Shown here: positions 1 to 9,681 of the stretch, in pieces | Layout of the letters: each line of letters starts with the position of its first letter | Numbering within the stretch: position 1 is the stretch's first letter | Assembly: GCA_016712345.1 (NCBI GenBank) | Contig: JADJRH010000011.1 | Span: 930,001-994,000, forward strand | Reading direction: 5' to 3' | Length of the DNA: 64,000 nucleotides | Origin: Polyangiaceae bacterium | Lineage (GTDB): Bacteria > Myxococcota_A > Polyangia > Polyangiales > Polyangiaceae | Made by a program: the position numbers and the translations under genes | The notes under the pieces: generated by a model | What the model saw: only the letters and a program-made list of their open reading frames with translations | Told to the model about the DNA's origin: nothing | Database searches by the model: none

Positions 1-248
1 GTGATCGTTCGGACCTCAAGGGCCAAACAACGTCCACACGCGCCGAGGCGCAGGACACGGGGCAGGGGCCCTCGAACAGTGAAGTCATTCTCGCGGCAGC
101 GGAGCGCGGCTTCAAAGGCGGGCCGTACAAAAAGGTGTACAAGGATTACCGGACGCACGCCGAATCGCAGATCAACCAGGACGAGATCCCCGACGGCTAT
201 CGTTTCTACGTGCGACGCTACTTCCAGCTCATCCGGCCGCGCGAGTAA
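1..248 (+). CDS. C-terminal fragment of an unrecognised protein
   Basis: The window opens inside a reading frame whose first whole codon is at base 3 and whose TAA stop is at 246-248. The visible 81 residues end in a basic, aromatic tail (GYRFYVRRYFQLIRPRE) with no recognisable motif. The stop is only 17 bp before the MoxR ATPase gene on the same strand, so it is probably the upstream member of the MoxR/DUF58/VWA operon. Nothing more can be said without the missing N-terminus. Confidence 0.6.
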   Translation, partial: DRSDLKGQTTSTRAEAQDTGQGPSNSEVILAAAERGFKGGPYKKVYKDYRTHAESQINQDEIPDGYRFYVRRYFQLIRPRE

Positions 249-265
249 CGCGGAACAATCACGCC

Positions 266-1273
266 ATGGCACAGAAGACGACAGAAACCGCGCGCGCCGA
301 AGTCGACGCGTTCACGAAAACGATCGGCCTGTTGCGCGAAGAGGTGGCGAAAGTCATCGTCGGCAATCGGGAGATCGTGGACGGTGTGCTCACCTGCATG
401 CTCGCAGGCTCACACGCCTTGCTCGAAGGTGTGCCCGGCTTGGGCAAAACAATGCTCGTGCGTACACTTGCCGAGGCGCTGCACCTCCAGTTTGCGCGCA
501 TCCAGTTCACGCCCGACATGATGCCGGCGGACATTATCGGCACCACGGTGATTGAAGAAACGGAAGGCGGTCAAAAGTCGTTTTCGTTTCGGCGCGGGCC
601 GATTTTCGCGAACATCGTGCTCGCCGACGAGGTGAACCGCGCCACGCCGAAAACGCAAAGCGCGCTTCTCGAAGCGATGCAGGAGCATCGCGTCACGGTT
701 TCAAAAACGAGCTACACGCTGGACGAGCCGTTTTTCGTTCTCGCAACGCAAAACCCGCTTGAAAGTGAAGGCACGTATCCGTTGCCGGAAGCGCAGCTCG
801 ATCGCTTCTTTTTCAAGCTGCACGTGGGCTTCCCCGGCCGCGAAGAACTGCACGGCATTTTGGATCGAACAACGGGCGTGGCGATGCCCCAGGTGAAACC
901 GGTGTTAAACCGCGAGCAGATCCTGCAAATGCAGCACCTCGTTCGTGAAGTGCCCATCTCGCGCCACGTTCAAGACTACGCCGTGCGTCTTCTTCAGTGG
1001 ACGCATCCAACGCAGCCCGACAGCCTCGACATGGTGAAGCGCTTCGTGAAGTTTGGTTCTTCACCGCGCGGCGCTCAGGCGTTGCTCTTGGCGGCCAAAA
1101 TTCGCTCGCTGTTTGAAGGGCGATTTGCGGCATCGATCGATGACGTTCGCGCGGTGGCATTGCCGGCGCTTCGCCATCGCGTGCTCCTCAATTTCGAAGG
1201 TGAAGCCGAAGGCATTAAGACCGACGACGTCCTTCGCGAGCTGATGAAACACTTGCCCGACACCGTGAAATAA
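266..1273 (+). CDS. MoxR-family AAA+ ATPase
   Basis: This is a 335-residue AAA+ ATPase of the MoxR family, the usual cytoplasmic chaperone partner of VWA-domain proteins. Walker A (GVPGLGKT) is at about residues 55-62 and Walker B with its acidic pair (IVLADEVNRA) at 117-126. A sensor-1-like ATQNP stretch and an arginine-rich C-terminal lid follow. Length and domain order are normal for the family. The next genes encode a DUF58 protein and two VWA membrane proteins, the classic MoxR neighbourhood, which supports a role in assembling or activating those proteins. The ATG at 266 is 17 bp after the preceding stop, with only a weak GGAA upstream. Confidence 0.95.
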   Translation: MAQKTTETARAEVDAFTKTIGLLREEVAKVIVGNREIVDGVLTCMLAGSHALLEGVPGLGKTMLVRTLAEALHLQFARIQFTPDMMPADIIGTTVIEETEGGQKSFSFRRGPIFANIVLADEVNRATPKTQSALLEAMQEHRVTVSKTSYTLDEPFFVLATQNPLESEGTYPLPEAQLDRFFFKLHVGFPGREELHGILDRTTGVAMPQVKPVLNREQILQMQHLVREVPISRHVQDYAVRLLQWTHPTQPDSLDMVKRFVKFGSSPRGAQALLLAAKIRSLFEGRFAASIDDVRAVALPALRHRVLLNFEGEAEGIKTDDVLRELMKHLPDTVK

Positions 1274-1295
1274 CGCCCGGAAGAACGAGCCATCG

Positions 1296-2264
1296 GTGGG
1301 CATTCTCGACGTTTTTAAGAAAGCCACGAGTCCGCTGTCGCGGCGGCTCGCTCCTTTGTCGCGCCGATTTGCGGCCCCCAAAGCCGAAGAAGATCTCTTC
1401 GACGACGAGTTTCAGCGAAAGCTTGAAATGCTCGTGGTGGTCGCGAAACGGGTGTTTTCGGGCGCGATGCGCGCGGAGCGTCGCTCCAAAAAAATCGGTT
1501 CCGGTGTGGAGTTTGCCGACCACCGCGACTACGCGGCCGGCGACGATTTTCGGTACCTCGATTGGCATGCCTATCAGCGTTTTGATCGGCTGCTTATTCG
1601 GCTCTACGAAGAGGAAGAAGATCTGTCGATCTACTTCATTGTCGACACGTCTTCGTCGATGGGGTTCGGCGACGGCGAGAAGCTGCGCCAAGCGAAACGC
1701 CTGTGCGCCGCGCTCGCGTACGTGGGGCTCGCAAACCTCGATCGGATCACCATTGTGACTGCCACCGACGAGGTGAGCGGCCGCATGCCCACAACGCGCG
1801 GCAAAGCTCGCATTTTTCGAATTTTCAGGTTTCTCAAAGCGCTTCGATCCGACGGCCAAACCGATTTGGGCGACGCGATGAAAACCTTCGTTGCGCAGCA
1901 CAAGAGGCGCGGCCTCGCTGTGGTGATCTCGGATTTGTACGATCCTGCGGGGTTTGAAAACGGAATCAACACGCTGCGCTACAACCGGTTCGAGCCGTTC
2001 GTGCTCCACATTGTGGATCCGTCGGAGGCGCGACCCGATCTCAAAGGCGATGTTCGCGTGTACGACTGCGAAACCGGTGATGAACGCGAAGTGACTGTGA
2101 CCGCCAAAGTGCTCGAACGTTACGGGCAGGCCTACCAGGAGTACCTCGATGAAGTGCAGCGCTTCTGCACGTCGAAACAGGTGGCGTATTTCCGAGCCGA
2201 CGTGAGTACACCGTTTGACGAACTCATCCTGCGCGTTTTCCGACGCGGCGGGTTTTTGAGGTAG
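1296..2264 (+). CDS. DUF58 domain protein with VWA-like MIDAS
   Basis: This 322-residue protein of the DUF58 family is encoded directly after MoxR. The DUF58 signature runs about residues 68-90 (GSGVEFADHRDYAAGDDFR, then YLDW). A DTSSSM motif at 117-122 is a DxSxS metal-site (MIDAS) pattern of a VWA-like fold. No signal peptide or membrane helix is seen, so it is probably cytoplasmic or membrane-associated through partners. The start is GTG at 1296, chosen because it opens at the family's usual N-terminus and has purine-rich sequence (GGAAGAA) just upstream. The gene is 6 bp from the following BatA-like gene, so the genes are co-transcribed. Confidence 0.92.
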   Translation: MGILDVFKKATSPLSRRLAPLSRRFAAPKAEEDLFDDEFQRKLEMLVVVAKRVFSGAMRAERRSKKIGSGVEFADHRDYAAGDDFRYLDWHAYQRFDRLLIRLYEEEEDLSIYFIVDTSSSMGFGDGEKLRQAKRLCAALAYVGLANLDRITIVTATDEVSGRMPTTRGKARIFRIFRFLKALRSDGQTDLGDAMKTFVAQHKRRGLAVVISDLYDPAGFENGINTLRYNRFEPFVLHIVDPSEARPDLKGDVRVYDCETGDEREVTVTAKVLERYGQAYQEYLDEVQRFCTSKQVAYFRADVSTPFDELILRVFRRGGFLR

Positions 2265-2270
2265 GCCCCG

Positions 2271-4178
2271 ATGACGTTTGTTGGGCTTCCGCTCGCCACG
2301 CTTCTCCAGATCGGCGCCGCTGCCGGCGTGATCGTTGTTGTTTTTTACATTCTCAAGCTTCGTCGCCGACCGATCGCGGTTCCATTTTCAAAAATTTGGG
2401 AGCGGATCCTTCGCGACAAAGAAGCGACGAGCCTGTTTTCGCAGCTCAAGCGCCTCCTATCGCTGCTGCTTCAGCTGGTGCTTCTCGCGCTCATGATCAT
2501 GGCTCTCGGTGATCCGCGAACCGCGGTGAACCTCATCGAAAGCCGCAACATCGTGGTGCTCGTAGACGCGAGCGCGAGCATGAAGACAACCGATGTGGCG
2601 CCGAGTCGAATGGACTCGGCGAAAGAGCGCGTAAAACAAATGGTTCGCGGTCTGTCGGGCAGCGACCGAATGCTCATCGCGCAGATGGATGCGGCGATCA
2701 CGCCGCTTTCGACAATGACGAGTGAAGTGTCGGACCTCGAAGCCGCGGTGGCCGCTGTGGGCGCCACCGACGCGTCGGCCGACTTCCCCAGGGCGCTGCG
2801 ATTTGCAACCGACACGCTTCGCGGGCTGACGCGGCCTGAAATCATCATTGTGAGCGACGGCGCCCTCGGTCCGCCCTCCGATGCGTCGGGATTGGTGCAC
2901 ACCGGCGACATCACCGTTTCGTACGTTCCCATTGGCACGGGTGGAGCCAACGCGGCGATCAGCAACTTTGCCGTGCGGCGCTACCCACTCGACAAAAGTC
3001 GATACGAAGTGATGTTGGAAATCACCAACACCACCGACGATCCGATCGATGTGGAGCTGTCGCTCCTCGGCGATGGAACGCTCATCGATCTCACGCGCGT
3101 CCGCCTCAAGGGAAACGAAAAACTCCCGCGTTTTTACCCGAATCTTTCGGGCGCATCGCGCACGCTTGAAGCGAAGCTCACGCTCGCGGAGGGAGGGCGC
3201 GACGCGCTCCCGGCCGACGATCACGCGTTTGCGCTTTTGCCGGAGCGGCGTCGCGCGCGCATCCAAGTTGTCACCACGGGCAACATGTTTCTCGAGGCGG
3301 CGTTGCTCCTCGATGAGTACCTCGACGTGACCACCGTTCCGCCGTCGGGGTACCCGGCGAAAGGCAACTACGACGTCACGATTTTCGACAACGTTGCGCC
3401 TGCGGTAGCGCAGGGGTCGGGCGGGCTTTTGTACCTCAACCCCTCGGGCGACAAAACGCCGTTCACCGTTGAAAAAGAAGTGCTCGACAACGACCCGAAC
3501 AGCCGGCTCGGTTTCGATGAGGTCGACACCAAAAGTCCGCTGGTGCGCTACCTCTCGCTTGGCGAAGTCAACGTGGGGCGCGCCCACCCAATCAAGGGTG
3601 AAAAAGAAGACAAGGTGGTCGCGCGCAGCTACCGCCACGGGGCGCTTTTGTTGCAGGGTCGCCGCCCCGGAAACAAGTTCGTTGCCCTCGGCTTCGACAT
3701 TCGCGAGAGCGATTTGCCGCTGCGCATCGCGTGGCCCGTACTGCTCCTCAACATCATCAACGACTTCGTCGAGGAAGACACGAGCTACCTCTCGGCGTTT
3801 CGAACGGGGACGGTGTGGAACATTCCGGCGCCGTCGTCGGCTGAATCGGGAACGTTAAAGCTCCCCGACGGAACCAAACGCGTGATTCCAATCAAAGACG
3901 GCCGCGCGATCTTTTTGGGCCAACACGCCGGCTTTTATGAACTCACAACCGGCATCGCCGGAGCCGAAGAGAAGACCATGTTTGCGGCCAATCTGTCGGA
4001 CATTGCCGAGAGCACCGTGGCTGCGAAAAACGAGCTGCTCGTGGACGGTAAAGCGGCCGGCGCCGTGGGCGAATTCAAGATCGGTGTACGCCGCGAAATG
4101 TGGGTTTATTTGCTGATCGCAGTGGTGATTGTCACAGCGATTGAGTGGCTCACGTACCACCGAAGGGTGACGGTATGA
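2271..4178 (+). CDS. BatA/VWA-type membrane protein
   Basis: This 635-residue protein has the BatA-like order. An N-terminal hydrophobic segment lies at about residues 7-29, a basic loop follows, and a second helix is at about 61-80. A VWA domain follows with the MIDAS motif DASASM at 99-104 (D-x-S-x-S). A long beta-rich region leads to a last membrane helix near the C-terminus (WVYLLIAVVIVTAIEWL). The VWA and beta domains probably lie outside the cytoplasmic membrane. The stop overlaps the start of the next gene by four bases (ATGA at 4175-4178), so translation is coupled. In other bacteria such proteins act with MoxR in envelope stress or aerotolerance; here that role is inferred from context. 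Confidence 0.88.
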   Translation: MTFVGLPLATLLQIGAAAGVIVVVFYILKLRRRPIAVPFSKIWERILRDKEATSLFSQLKRLLSLLLQLVLLALMIMALGDPRTAVNLIESRNIVVLVDASASMKTTDVAPSRMDSAKERVKQMVRGLSGSDRMLIAQMDAAITPLSTMTSEVSDLEAAVAAVGATDASADFPRALRFATDTLRGLTRPEIIIVSDGALGPPSDASGLVHTGDITVSYVPIGTGGANAAISNFAVRRYPLDKSRYEVMLEITNTTDDPIDVELSLLGDGTLIDLTRVRLKGNEKLPRFYPNLSGASRTLEAKLTLAEGGRDALPADDHAFALLPERRRARIQVVTTGNMFLEAALLLDEYLDVTTVPPSGYPAKGNYDVTIFDNVAPAVAQGSGGLLYLNPSGDKTPFTVEKEVLDNDPNSRLGFDEVDTKSPLVRYLSLGEVNVGRAHPIKGEKEDKVVARSYRHGALLLQGRRPGNKFVALGFDIRESDLPLRIAWPVLLLNIINDFVEEDTSYLSAFRTGTVWNIPAPSSAESGTLKLPDGTKRVIPIKDGRAIFLGQHAGFYELTTGIAGAEEKTMFAANLSDIAESTVAAKNELLVDGKAAGAVGEFKIGVRREMWVYLLIAVVIVTAIEWLTYHRRVTV

Positions 4179-7096
4179 ACAGCCGAAAGTGGCGCATCCT
4201 CGCGTGGGTTATCAGCACAGTCGCGCTCTTGGGCATGCTCTTTTGGGCGTACCGCAAATACGTTTTGCTGCACCCGGATCCCACGATTTCGTGGCTGCGC
4301 AACGGGATCACCTACGAGCTTCTCAACCCGAAAATGCTCGGCGTTGTGATGCTCGCGCCGTGGTTTTTGATCGTGATGTCGCAATCGCTCGCGGACCTCC
4401 CCGCGATTCAACGTGCGATCAGCCTGGTGTTGCGTGTTGCGTTCGTTGTGCTGCTGGGCCTCGGGTTGTCGCGCCTCGCTCGAACCGCAACCACCGAAAA
4501 AGCGTGCACGATCTATTTGATCGACGTCTCCGATTCGGTGCCCGATGAAGCTCTTCAAGATGCGCGTGATCTCGTCGGCAAAGCGATCGCCGAAAAGCCC
4601 AAAGAAGGGGTGATCAAGGTCATCACCTTTGCGCGGCGGCCTCGCGTTGCCGACTACAAAGAGGGTGACGACCTATCGAAACCGCCGCCGATCGAGCGCC
4701 ACGTGGACGCGAATGGGCAGCGCGGTGAACTCGGCGCGGGCTCCAACCTCCAAGCGGCGCTTCAGCTCGCGTACGGCTTGTACCCGCCGGGGCATCTCAA
4801 ACGCGCCGTGGTTCTTTCAGACGGCGTACAAACCGACGGCGACTTTTTGGCGGAAGCCAATCGCGCCAAAGAGTTCGGCGTGCGCCTTTTTGCGGTGCCG
4901 TATCGCCGCCCAACGCCGCCTGAAGTGGCCGTGCGCGAGCTGCGCATGCCCGAGCGCGTCAAGGTTGGCGAAACGTTCGAGATCCACGCCGACATCTACG
5001 CGAGCCGCGCCACCAAAGCCAAAGCCAAGCTCTACCAAGGTGAAGCGCTCAACGGCCTCGACGGCGTGAAAGACCTCGATCTCAAGGCCGGCCCGAACGA
5101 CATCGTTTTCAAGAGCGTGAACCGCGTCGCCGGTCAGATGACCTACGTGTTCGAGTTGTCGGACATCGGCGAAGACACATTCAAAGAAAACAATCGCTAT
5201 TCGGCGACGATTGAAGTGCCGGGCAGGCCCAGCGTTTTATACATCGAAGGCTCACCGCAACACGCAACGCCGCTCGCAAACGCGCTCACGGCTCAGCAAT
5301 ACGACGTGGACGTGCGTCCGCCCGCCGGCATGCCCGGCTCGCTCAAAGAAATGGAGCGCTTCGACTTTGTTGTCCTGAGCGACACCCCTCGCGAAGCCGT
5401 GCCTCTTCAAGCTCAGGAGCTGATCGAGCAATACGTTAAAGATCTCGGCGGCGGCTTTCTCTTCGCAGGGGGTGAATCGGGGTACGGCCTCGGCGGTTGG
5501 TACCGCACGACCATGGAGCGCATCTTGCCGGTCCGCATGGACAACGAGCGCAAGAAAGAAATGCCCAGCGTCGCCATGTGCCTCGTGATCGACAGGTCGG
5601 GATCGATGACCGGGTTGCCGCTCGAAATGGCCAAAGAAGCGGCGAAGGCAACCGCGAAAACGCTTGAGTCCGACGACTTGATTGAGGTCATCGGCTTTGA
5701 CTCCGCGCCGATTCGCGTTGTGAAAATGCAGCCCGCGCGCAACCGAACGCGCATCATCAACGAGATCGCGCGCATCCAGCCCGGCGGCGGCACCGAAATT
5801 TTCGGCGCTCTCGACGCGGCCTACAACGACATGACCGTCACGCAGGCGCGGAAAAAACACGTGATCCTGCTCACCGACGGTCAAGCGCCGTCGGGAGGCA
5901 TTCGCGATCTCGTGTCGGCGATGATCGCCGAGTCGATCACGGTCACCACCGTCGGCCTCGGTTCCGGTGTGGACGACGGCTTGCTCAAGATGATCGCCGA
6001 CGTGGGCGGCGGTCGTTACCACTCGGTTGCCGACCCCAACAACCTGCCCAAGATCTTCACCAAAGAAACCGAAATGATCGCCCGCGCAGCCGCGGTGGAA
6101 GAGTGGTTTCCGGTGTCGCAGGTGGGTGAAGCGAGCTTCCTTCGACAAATCGACGTGAGCACCGCGCCTTATTTGCACGGCTACGTGTCGACAAAGATGA
6201 AGCCGCCGCCCGCGCAGGAGCTTTTGCAAAGTGACACGGAAGAGCCGATTTTGGCTCGGTGGCGTGTGGGGTTGGGCTGGACACTCGCGTGGACAACCGA
6301 TGTGAAAACCCGCTGGGCCGTGGAGTGGGTGCGTTGGGCCGGCTGGGAAAAATTCTGGGGCCAGCTTGTTCGCGAGCACATGCGCCAAAAGCACCGCCGT
6401 GAACTCACAATGAAAGCTGAGATCGTGGGCGGTCAGCTTCACGCTTCGGTCGACGCTTTCACAGCGGACGAGCGTTTTGAAAATAACCTCATCTCCAAGC
6501 TCACAGTGAGCGGCCCCGAGCCGGTTCAGCAGAAAACGTGTCAAGCCGACGACGACTGCAAACACATGGCGTTTGGGCGCTGCCGCACAGAAACAAAGAC
6601 GTGCGTCACCAAACCCATTCCGCTCGCGCAGGTGGCGCCCGGTCGCTACGAAGCATCGGTGACGCTCGACAAATACGGTTCGTTTTTGCTTCGAGCTGAA
6701 CATCTTCGCGTGCTCGAAGACGGCTCCGAAAAACAGGTGGCCGTGAGTTTTGGCCACGTTTCAAACCCGTATCCGCGGGAGTACGCAAGCTTTGAACCGG
6801 ATCGCGCCACGCTTGAAAAAGGTGCGACGGCGACCGGGGGAACAACCGATCCGCCCACGATCGCGGCCGTGTTTGATCCAAACGGCGAGAAGGTGACCTT
6901 TCACGAAGAGCTGTGGCAGCGCTTCGTGCTCATTGCGATCGCTATTTTTCTTCTCGACCTGTTGGTGCGCCGCGTTCGCATCTTCGACAGAAAGTTCGTT
7001 GCCAAGAAACACAAGGGCGGCCCGGGCGGACCCATGTCCCGCGGTGGCCCCATGTCTCGCAGCGGGCCGATGTCTCGCCGCCCCATGCAAGCGTGA
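4175..7096 (+). CDS. Large VWA-domain membrane protein
   Basis: This 973-residue membrane protein has the ATG at 4175 overlapping the upstream stop; a longer in-frame extension to 4145 is rejected because it lies inside the previous gene. Two or three N-terminal hydrophobic helices are followed by a first VWA-like segment (LIDVSDSVPD). A second, complete VWA domain starts at about residue 470 with an intact MIDAS (VIDRSGSMTG). Near residues 787-810 is a four-cysteine insert (CQADDDC...GRC...TKTC) of a kind common in exported myxobacterial proteins. A final helix (LIAIAIFLLDLLV) precedes a basic tail with three GPMSR-type repeats. It closes the MoxR operon. Confidence 0.88.
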   Translation: MNSRKWRILAWVISTVALLGMLFWAYRKYVLLHPDPTISWLRNGITYELLNPKMLGVVMLAPWFLIVMSQSLADLPAIQRAISLVLRVAFVVLLGLGLSRLARTATTEKACTIYLIDVSDSVPDEALQDARDLVGKAIAEKPKEGVIKVITFARRPRVADYKEGDDLSKPPPIERHVDANGQRGELGAGSNLQAALQLAYGLYPPGHLKRAVVLSDGVQTDGDFLAEANRAKEFGVRLFAVPYRRPTPPEVAVRELRMPERVKVGETFEIHADIYASRATKAKAKLYQGEALNGLDGVKDLDLKAGPNDIVFKSVNRVAGQMTYVFELSDIGEDTFKENNRYSATIEVPGRPSVLYIEGSPQHATPLANALTAQQYDVDVRPPAGMPGSLKEMERFDFVVLSDTPREAVPLQAQELIEQYVKDLGGGFLFAGGESGYGLGGWYRTTMERILPVRMDNERKKEMPSVAMCLVIDRSGSMTGLPLEMAKEAAKATAKTLESDDLIEVIGFDSAPIRVVKMQPARNRTRIINEIARIQPGGGTEIFGALDAAYNDMTVTQARKKHVILLTDGQAPSGGIRDLVSAMIAESITVTTVGLGSGVDDGLLKMIADVGGGRYHSVADPNNLPKIFTKETEMIARAAAVEEWFPVSQVGEASFLRQIDVSTAPYLHGYVSTKMKPPPAQELLQSDTEEPILARWRVGLGWTLAWTTDVKTRWAVEWVRWAGWEKFWGQLVREHMRQKHRRELTMKAEIVGGQLHASVDAFTADERFENNLISKLTVSGPEPVQQKTCQADDDCKHMAFGRCRTETKTCVTKPIPLAQVAPGRYEASVTLDKYGSFLLRAEHLRVLEDGSEKQVAVSFGHVSNPYPREYASFEPDRATLEKGATATGGTTDPPTIAAVFDPNGEKVTFHEELWQRFVLIAIAIFLLDLLVRRVRIFDRKFVAKKHKGGPGGPMSRGGPMSRSGPMSRRPMQA

Positions 7097-7329
7097 CGCA
7101 ACGTGATTCCCCCACGAAGTTGGCCCCGGCGCGTGTTGACGACGATCCCCCGCGCCAAGAGGCCGTGGGTTGCCCCGTGGTTTCCTGCGCGCCTGAAATG
7201 GTTGCCGATTGAGCTGTTTGGCGACCGGTACACGTCGCTCAAATGTGGGATTCGCGCAGTCTCTTTTGACGTTCCTCGTCCGATTGCCGTAAAACCAAAC
7301 AACCCTGTTACTCCGTCCATGAGCGTTTG

Positions 7330-8220
7330 GTGAGCGCTTCCGAAACCATCGTTGCCCGGATTCGCGCGGGACAAGCCGTCATTCTCAGCGCCGATGCTGC
7401 GTCATCGTTGCGCGCGAAAGGCGTGTTTCTTGAGGGCGCGGCGGCAATGGGGCGACTTGTTCGCGAGCGGCCGGTTCAGGTGATGCGGCACTACGAGCAC
7501 GAGGTGGCTGCGGGCGTTGAAGTTTTGTGCGCGCTCACTTCGGAGACAATGCCTCGCGCGCTCGCTCAAGTGGGCATGGCGTTTCGAGCGGCGGCGCTCA
7601 CGGGTTCGGCGATTGAAATGGCAATGGAAGCCGCGGCGCAGGCTGGTCGACCGGTGGCCGTTGCAGGCATGTTGGGCGGTCGAACCGGTGCGGCGCTCGC
7701 TCCCGATCGCGTGGCCGAGGAGTGCGCGATGCACGCCGCGCGTTTGGCCGCCGCGGGTTGCGAGATCATTGTGGCGTGCAGCGTGGGTCCGTTCGCATCC
7801 AAGCTCGGCCGCATCAGCGCGGTCATCAGCGCGAGCGCCTTGCGTTTGCCCACTTGGGCCCTTGTTGAAGTGAAAGACGGGCACACGAGCGACGGCGAAG
7901 ATCTCGGTGAATGTGCAAAGAGCGTTGTCGATTCTGGCGCGCAACTGGTGTTGTTTGATGTGAGCGATGAACACGCGGGCCTTGATGCGATGGACAGAAC
8001 CGCATCTACCCTTGGTGACGCGCAACCGGGCGTGCTGCTCGCCGATCCGCACGGTGATCCCGAGTTGTGGGCGGAGAGTGCCAAGCGGCTCATTGTGGGC
8101 GGAGCGCACGTGATCGGGGGCGGCACAGGCACCACCACCGACCATGTCTCGGCGCTCCATCGCCGCCTTCGAACGCCCCGCCCCACGTCCATGCGTCCCC
8201 CGCCGCCTCCCGCCGGATAG
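7330..8220 (+). CDS. Homocysteine S-methyltransferase-fold protein lacking zinc ligands
   Basis: This 296-residue protein has the fold pattern of homocysteine S-methyltransferase domains (Pfam PF02574): an N-terminal ILSADAASSL strand, the VAVAGMLGG strand that matches VAGSVGP in true enzymes, and a C-terminal IGGGTGTTTDHVSAL segment. In real enzymes that last motif is GGCCGT, whose two cysteines bind zinc, and a third ligand lies in a GxNC motif. Here the corresponding places read GGGTGT and LFDVSD, so all three cysteines are missing. The fold call is reasonable but methyl transfer to homocysteine is doubtful. The start could be GTG 7330 or TTG 7327; neither has a clear ribosome binding site. 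Confidence 0.72.
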   Translation: MSASETIVARIRAGQAVILSADAASSLRAKGVFLEGAAAMGRLVRERPVQVMRHYEHEVAAGVEVLCALTSETMPRALAQVGMAFRAAALTGSAIEMAMEAAAQAGRPVAVAGMLGGRTGAALAPDRVAEECAMHAARLAAAGCEIIVACSVGPFASKLGRISAVISASALRLPTWALVEVKDGHTSDGEDLGECAKSVVDSGAQLVLFDVSDEHAGLDAMDRTASTLGDAQPGVLLADPHGDPELWAESAKRLIVGGAHVIGGGTGTTTDHVSALHRRLRTPRPTSMRPPPPPAG

Positions 8221-8305
8221 CCCGATTTCGCACGTTTTCGACGAGACACCGGCCTTTGGGCGTTCGCTGTAGTAAAGACGCGGCTCCGACCCCAAGCGAG
8301 GCCGC

Positions 8306-9673
8306 ATGTCCGTTCCGGCGCACGAAGACCCGAAACACCCCGTCCGCACCATGGACGACCTGTTGATTCCGTTTTTTCACGCCATCAAACCGGCGCATCA
8401 GGGTCGTATCGGCGCCGAGGCCGAAAAATTCGGCGTCGATGCCGAAACCGGTGCCGCCCTTCCGTACGAAGGCGAGCGAAGTGTACTCACGGTGCTTCAA
8501 GCGCTGGCGGAGCGTCACGGCTGGCACCCCGAGGCAGAATCGCCCGGCGGGCCGCTCATTTCGCTCTTGCGCGCGGGCGCTTCGATCACCTTGGAGCCCG
8601 GCGGCCAGCTTGAACTTTCGGGGGCGCCGCTCGAAAGTGTACACTTGATCTGCACCGAGATGAGCGGCCACATGGCCGAGCTTCGCGACATCTCTGAAGA
8701 GCTTGGGATCGTGTGGCTGGGCGTTGGTTTTCATCCGTTTGCGCGCCAGGCCGATCTGAGTTGGGTTCCCAAGAGCCGCTACAAGATCATGCGTGAATAC
8801 CTGCCCACGCGCGGCGAGCACGGCCTCGACATGATGCGCCGAACGGCCACTGTTCAAGCCAATTTTGACTACACGAGCGAAGAAAACGCCATGCGAATGA
8901 TGCGCGTTTCGCTTCGCCTGGCGCCGGTTGTGACCGCGATGTTCGCCAACTCGCCGTTTTACGAAGGTGCGCTTTTCGGAGGCAAAAGTTATCGCGCCAA
9001 GGTGTGGCTCGATGTGGATCCGTCGCGTCAGGGCCTTGTGCCAAGTGTACTCCATCCAAACAGCCGCTTCGCCGACTATGTGGAGTGGGCGCTCGACGCT
9101 CCCATGTTCGTTGTCAAACGCGGCAAAGAAGTGCACGACGCGTCGCGCATCACGTTTCGCGAGTTCATGCAAAATGGCGCGTTTGGAACGCGGCCCACGC
9201 AAAGCGATTGGGAAACGCACATCAACAGCATGTTTCCCGAAGTGCGCCTCAAAAAGACAATTGAGGTGCGCGGTGCCGACTCGCAATCCGCCGCGCTTGC
9301 GTGTGCGCTTCCCGCTTTGTGGACGGGCATTTTCTACGATGCGCGCGCTCTCGCCGAGGCCGATGAACTCTCGTCGTCGTTCACCCACGATGAGCTTTTG
9401 GCGCTTCGCAAACTCATTCCGGCGCACGCGCTTCAGGCTGAGTTTCGCGGCAAACCGTTGGCCGATCTCGCGCAGCGCGTGGTGTCGATCGCGGCGGCCG
9501 GTCTTGAGCGTCGCGCGCGCCTCAACCGCAGCGGGCAAGACGAGCGCGCGCACCTCGATCGTTTGGTGGCGCTTGTTGAAAAAGGGCAGTGCCCCGCCGA
9601 TGTACTCCTGGAGGGCCTCGATCCGCAGGCAACCGATCTGCGCCGCACCATCTTGACTCGCGCGCGCATGTGA
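8306..9673 (+). CDS. gshA: Glutamate-cysteine ligase (plant/proteobacterial GCS2-type)
   Basis: This 455-residue protein matches the plant-type (GCS2) glutamate-cysteine ligase family, which joins glutamate and cysteine with ATP in the first step of glutathione synthesis. Recognisable stretches are GRIGAEAEKFGV near residue 35, ITLEPGGQLELSGAP near 95, the GVGFHPFA and YLPTRG segments, and the MRRTATVQANFDY strand. Length is normal for the family and no key block is missing. It is soluble with no signal peptide. The ATG at 8306 follows a weak GCGAGG. The stop is 8 bp before the next gene, so the two are likely co-transcribed although their functions are unrelated. An ergothioneine EgtA-like role is a less likely alternative. 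Confidence 0.88.
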   Translation: MSVPAHEDPKHPVRTMDDLLIPFFHAIKPAHQGRIGAEAEKFGVDAETGAALPYEGERSVLTVLQALAERHGWHPEAESPGGPLISLLRAGASITLEPGGQLELSGAPLESVHLICTEMSGHMAELRDISEELGIVWLGVGFHPFARQADLSWVPKSRYKIMREYLPTRGEHGLDMMRRTATVQANFDYTSEENAMRMMRVSLRLAPVVTAMFANSPFYEGALFGGKSYRAKVWLDVDPSRQGLVPSVLHPNSRFADYVEWALDAPMFVVKRGKEVHDASRITFREFMQNGAFGTRPTQSDWETHINSMFPEVRLKKTIEVRGADSQSAALACALPALWTGIFYDARALAEADELSSSFTHDELLALRKLIPAHALQAEFRGKPLADLAQRVVSIAAAGLERRARLNRSGQDERAHLDRLVALVEKGQCPADVLLEGLDPQATDLRRTILTRARM

Positions 9674-9681
9674 CCGGCGCC

